NCBI GenBank assembly: GCA_050944475.1
Contig: JBMNRD010000003.1
Span: 1-64,000, forward strand
Source: RGIG5612 sp050944475
GTDB taxonomy: Bacteria; Bacillota; Clostridia; Lachnospirales; Lachnospiraceae
Length of the DNA: 64,000 bases
Reading direction: 5' to 3'
Both the position numbers and the translations under genes were made by a program. The notes under the pieces were generated by a model. That model saw only the letters and a program-made list of their open reading frames with translations. It made no database searches and was not told the DNA's origin. This document shows, one piece after another, positions 61,206 through 64,000 of this stretch (its first letter is position 1; the number at the start of each line of letters is the position of its first letter).

Positions 61206-61311
61206 AAAGTACCTTTTGTCTGTTTGCAACCTTCGCGATAATGTCTCACGGTTCCTTTGTTTTATTAACTGAGAGCTTTAATTATTACGAACTTATTACA
61301 AATCTGTTGCA

Positions 61312-61340
61312 AATATATCATCTTTTTCTTCATATGTCAA
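61312..61340 (-). promoter_or_regulatory. Promoter of the NlpC/P60 gene
   Basis: -35 TTGACA (61335-61340), 17-base spacer, -10 TATATT (61312-61317). It leaves a leader of about 100 bases without recognised riboswitch structure. Confidence 0.7.
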
Positions 61341-61375
61341 CAATAATTTTGTTATTTTTCTTTTGAACTTATTCC

Positions 61376-61404
61376 TTGGACAGAAGCCTTGTTTTTGTTA
61401 AAAT
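61376..61404 (+). promoter_or_regulatory. Promoter of the SDR gene
   Basis: -35 TTGGAC (61376-61381), 17-base spacer, -10 TAAAAT (61399-61404). It overlaps the longest possible reading frame of the gene, excluding the far upstream start. Confidence 0.6.
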
Positions 61405-61435
61405 GCCTGTAAAGAATATTCAGGAGGAGATGCCC

Positions 61436-62173
61436 GTGAAACCGTTTGCCTTGATAACCGGTGCCTCAAGAGGCATAGGAAGATCCGTTGCCGCCGCCCT
61501 TGCCTCGGACGGCTGTAATCTTATACTTACCGCCTCCGGGGACGAGGCCGGGCTTGCCGATACTGCCCGTTTATGCCGGAAAATCCGCAATGACATACGC
61601 ATTGTCATGCGGCTGTGTGACGTCGGTGATTCCCGGGCCGTTTCCGGCCTTTACGATTCCCTGAATGCCCTTGGAATCCCCGGAGCGGACATTCTTGTAA
61701 ACAATGCCGGAATCGGCCGATTTGAGCTGGTACAGGACATGACGGACGAGGTATGGCGCCGTATAATCGACGTCAACCTAAGCGGAGTCTTTTACATGTG
61801 CCGCGGGGCATTGCCCTACATGCTCCACAATCACAACGGCTGCATTATCAATATTTCGTCTTATTGGGGAATTTCGGGAGCCGCCATGGAAAGTGCCTAC
61901 AGCGCTTCAAAGGGCGGTGTAAACGCTTTTACCCTTTCACTGGCATCGGAGCTTGCCTTCAGCGGCATCCGGGTAAATGCTCTGGCCTGTGAATACATTG
62001 ACACCGGCATGAACGCCGGCTTCACGGATGAAGAGATTGAGCAGGTGCTGCTTACCATGCCCTCACGCAGAGTCATCAGTCCCGATGAAGTAGGACAAAT
62101 GGTCGGGAAACTGGCCGGCAGCGATATTACCGGGCGCATTCTGAGCATGGAGGAGGGGCTTGCGCTGATTTAA
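61436..62173 (+). CDS. Short-chain dehydrogenase/reductase (FabG-like)
   Basis: 245 residues from GTG 61436, eight bases after AGGAGG; the ATG at 61430 is too near that site. NAD(P) site ITGASRGIGRSVAAAL, NNAGIG, catalytic Ser in NISSYWG and YSASKGG (Tyr-x3-Lys). VNALACEYIDTGMN and the C-terminal SDITGRILSMEEGLAL are usual. The acidic residue that selects NAD is not evident after strand 2, so cofactor is uncertain. Single-gene unit; substrate unknown. Confidence 0.92.
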   Translation: MKPFALITGASRGIGRSVAAALASDGCNLILTASGDEAGLADTARLCRKIRNDIRIVMRLCDVGDSRAVSGLYDSLNALGIPGADILVNNAGIGRFELVQDMTDEVWRRIIDVNLSGVFYMCRGALPYMLHNHNGCIINISSYWGISGAAMESAYSASKGGVNAFTLSLASELAFSGIRVNALACEYIDTGMNAGFTDEEIEQVLLTMPSRRVISPDEVGQMVGKLAGSDITGRILSMEEGLALI

Positions 62174-62180
62174 TAGAAAA

Positions 62181-62213
62181 AACAGGCAGCATCTTTATAT
62201 AATGTTGCCTGTT
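62181..62213. terminator. Bidirectional terminator between the SDR and GNAT-like genes
   Basis: Stem AACAGGCAGCA/TGTTGCCTGTT (one wobble) with an 11-base loop. Ts follow on the plus strand (ATTTTAT) and A-run gives Ts on the minus strand, between convergent genes. Confidence 0.8.
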
Positions 62214-62257
62214 ATTTTATACTTGCCAATCTCTCTCAAAATGCGGCAGCCCCGCCG

Positions 62258-63388
62258 TCAGTCAGCGGCATTCAATACCTTAATATAAGAACGGCGGCGC
62301 TTGTGATTTTCCCCGCGGAAACGCTTCCACATATTAAGGATAGGATAATTGTTTTCGAGATTAAGGTTTGTCTCCAGCCACTTCGCGTTGGTATTCTTAA
62401 GCAGGTCAATAATCCCCGGCATGTAGCACACGCTGACACCTTTGTTCAGATATTCTTTATCAACCGCAATCAGAGCCAGGTCAATATACTCCGGATTCTT
62501 TTTGGCTCTGAGAATCCTGAAAATACATCCCGGTGTCAGACGTCCGGAGGATTTCTGCACGGCACGGGCAATGGAAGGAATGCACAGCCCCATGCAGACG
62601 GGCTTCTCGTTTTCATCAAGAATCACCGCAACATAATCCGTGCTCAAAAGCAGCTTGAAGTTGCTGACAAGCATTTTCTTCACTTTGTCGGTAAGAGGCA
62701 CACTGCCGTAAATCCCCTCATAACCCTCGTCAATCAACCTGAAGCAGTCGTCCGCATAAAGCTTCAGGAATTTATTAATTCTCATTTTCTCTGAAAAACG
62801 AAGGTTATAACGCTCCATAACCTGATCGGTAAGACTGCGAAGCTCTCCCCCGTCGTCTTCGGGAAGCATCAGTCTGCTTTCGAGCCAGTCAATTTCCTTA
62901 ACATAGCCGCAGCCCTCAATAAGCTCCGCATAATAGGGGGCATTGTATTGCTCCTCAAAGGTGGCAAGATGCTCAAACCCTTCTATCAGCAGGCCTTCCC
63001 GTTCGAGGTCGGAAAAACCCAGCGGTCCGCAGACCCGGTCCATTCCCTTTGACAGGGCCCAGTCCTCAACCGCATCAAAAAGCGCGCGAGCAACTTCAAT
63101 GTCATTGACGGAATCAAACCTTGTGAAGCGCACGCGCTTTTCCCCCGTCTTTTCATTGCTTGCTTTCTGCAGAATGCCGGAAATACGCCCCGCCATCACA
63201 CCGTCTTTATAGGCGTTGTAATACACTGCTTCGCAGGTATCGTAATAGACGTAGTTTTTGCTGAAAATCTTCTTTTCGTCGCCGTACAGCGGCGGCACGA
63301 AACATGGATTGTCCTTGTACATTTTGAGCGGAAAATTGAGGAATTCCTTTCTTTGCCTCCTGTTTTCCACTTCCCGTATCTCTATCAT
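62258..63388 (-). CDS. GNAT-like protein of the YghO type
   Basis: 376 residues. It begins MIEIREVENRRQRKEFLNFP and contains NPCFVPPLYGDEKKIF, a C-terminal GNAT-like region (VAVILDENEKPVCMGLCIPS; LIAVDKEYLNKGVSVCYMPG) and MDRVCGPLGFSDLEREGLL. This two-domain arrangement is widespread in anaerobes but has no proven reaction. Ribosome site AAGGAAG is about eight bases from ATG 63388. It follows ribU by 42 bases. Confidence 0.8.
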   Translation of the reverse strand: MIEIREVENRRQRKEFLNFPLKMYKDNPCFVPPLYGDEKKIFSKNYVYYDTCEAVYYNAYKDGVMAGRISGILQKASNEKTGEKRVRFTRFDSVNDIEVARALFDAVEDWALSKGMDRVCGPLGFSDLEREGLLIEGFEHLATFEEQYNAPYYAELIEGCGYVKEIDWLESRLMLPEDDGGELRSLTDQVMERYNLRFSEKMRINKFLKLYADDCFRLIDEGYEGIYGSVPLTDKVKKMLVSNFKLLLSTDYVAVILDENEKPVCMGLCIPSIARAVQKSSGRLTPGCIFRILRAKKNPEYIDLALIAVDKEYLNKGVSVCYMPGIIDLLKNTNAKWLETNLNLENNYPILNMWKRFRGENHKRRRSYIKVLNAAD

Positions 63389-63430
63389 GGTTCATCTTCC
63401 TTTTTTTTATTGACGAATTATTATAACCGA

Positions 63431-64000
63431 TTAAATCACTTTCGTCCATACCAGAACCAAAAGAATCAGCGTTGCAAGGACAAATATTGAAGCCAGCGCC
63501 GCTCCGATGCTGAGCCCCTTCTTCTTTGCTGTCTGCCCGGAAGGGCTGTCTTTTGCCAGCCTTGCCTTCCTCAAGACAAGGACTACAGGCTTGTAAAGAA
63601 GGATTGCCGCGGCGGCATTAATTCCGCCCTTCAGCGCGTTAAAGGGCAGAAATACCGGCAGCAGCATGGACGCCACTACCTTTCTGGGAACCCCCATGTA
63701 TAACGGGGTAATCAGCCAGTTCCACAGCATCATAACAAGGGTCATACAAAGGATGCCGATGATAATCCCTATGATTGCACCGGCAAATTTCCTGTGTTTT
63801 TTATAAAAAATCGCCGCGGGCACCACAAAGGCGCAGGTGGATATAACATTCATCAGCAGACCGATGTAGCCTGTGGAACTGACTGTAAGCATTTCAATTA
63901 CCGATGTGATTACCGACACGATAACGGCGGGTACCGGGCCCATCATAAATCCGCAGATAATTATAATCACATCCTTCAGGTCAAAGGTCAGAAAGCCCGC
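63431..64000 (-). CDS. ribU: Riboflavin ECF transporter S component RibU, 5' end missing
   Basis: The frame is open to the right edge; the visible part includes LTFDLKDVIIIICGFMMGPV, TGYIGLLMNVISTCAFVVPA and the C-terminal helices with LPFNALKGGINAAAAILLYKP, as in RibU. About 190 residues are visible. The S component binds riboflavin and works with a shared ECF energising module, not seen here. The C-terminal extension with a last helix (SIFVLATLILLVLVWT) is longer than in most RibU. An FMN riboswitch might lie beyond the edge. Confidence 0.85.
   Translation of the reverse strand, partial: AGFLTFDLKDVIIIICGFMMGPVPAVIVSVITSVIEMLTVSSTGYIGLLMNVISTCAFVVPAAIFYKKHRKFAGAIIGIIIGILCMTLVMMLWNWLITPLYMGVPRKVVASMLLPVFLPFNALKGGINAAAAILLYKPVVLVLRKARLAKDSPSGQTAKKKGLSIGAALASIFVLATLILLVLVWTKVI

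Overview
The window looks like the chromosome of an anaerobic Firmicute of the class Clostridia. The evidence is addAB instead of recBCD, long-form hpf, an ECF riboflavin transporter (RibU), LytR-CpsA-Psr and L,D-transpeptidase wall enzymes, AGGAGG-type ribosome binding sites, and genes for fermenting 4-hydroxybutyrate. Most genes read leftward (minus strand). No 16S rRNA, IS element or CRISPR array is visible, so genus-level placement is not possible.

Layout, left to right. 1-1.4 kb: the start of a large phage/ICE-type polyvalent effector protein that runs off the left edge, next to a five-tRNA operon (Gly-Arg-His-Gln-Lys, 1.45-1.94 kb). 2.1-5.6 kb: rdgB, a secreted papain-like protease and a THUMP RNA methyltransferase. 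5.7-13.7 kb: a transport and C1-metabolism island with a fused LivH-LivM permease, a GcvT-like folate enzyme, a LivK lipoprotein, LysR and CRP/FNR regulators and an oxalate/formate-type MFS carrier. No ATPase gene for the ABC system is present. 14-28.9 kb: housekeeping genes (tRNA-Arg, clpX, htrA, S66 carboxypeptidase, addA, addB, dGTPase, AEC carrier, glnA). 28.9-32.3 kb: a PTS IIC-like membrane protein, rnhA, a small lipoprotein and an L,D-transpeptidase. 32.4-39.6 kb: a surface-glycan operon (LCP ligase, four GT2-type transferases, an Alg13/Alg14-like pair, a Wzx-type flippase). 39.7-43.4 kb: EamA carrier, pyruvate kinase, NUDIX and PhzF-like proteins.

The centre of interest is 43.4-54.8 kb. 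A leftward operon encodes 4-hydroxybutyryl-CoA dehydratase (AbfD, all Fe-S ligands visible), a NifU-type scaffold, a small Cys-rich protein, a 4-hydroxybutyrate CoA-transferase and a 4-hydroxybutyrate-dehydrogenase-like iron alcohol dehydrogenase. Between the CoA-transferase and the dehydrogenase sits a tightly overlapping three-gene module: an acyl carrier protein, an AMP-ligase fused to a LuxE acyl-protein synthetase, and a LuxC acyl reductase fused to a LuxD-like alpha/beta hydrolase. This is the fatty-acid-reductase half of a bioluminescence system without luciferase. It occupies the slot where a CoA-dependent succinate-semialdehyde dehydrogenase would be expected. My inference is that it reduces a carboxylic acid (succinate is the simplest candidate) to the aldehyde that the dehydrogenase then uses. 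A PAS-AAA+-Fis regulator lies just upstream, and a shared palindrome (TGTTGC-N6-GCAACA and a variant) occurs in both promoter regions.

54.8-55.9 kb is gene-poor and odd. It holds a promoter-driven, terminator-ended RNA with a tRNA-like 3' part but no normal anticodon arm, a second tRNA-like element, a truncated paralogue of an immunity-type small gene, and that gene itself. 56-64 kb returns to ordinary genes: secA, hpf, an NlpC/P60 wall hydrolase, an SDR oxidoreductase, a GNAT-like protein, and ribU cut by the right edge.
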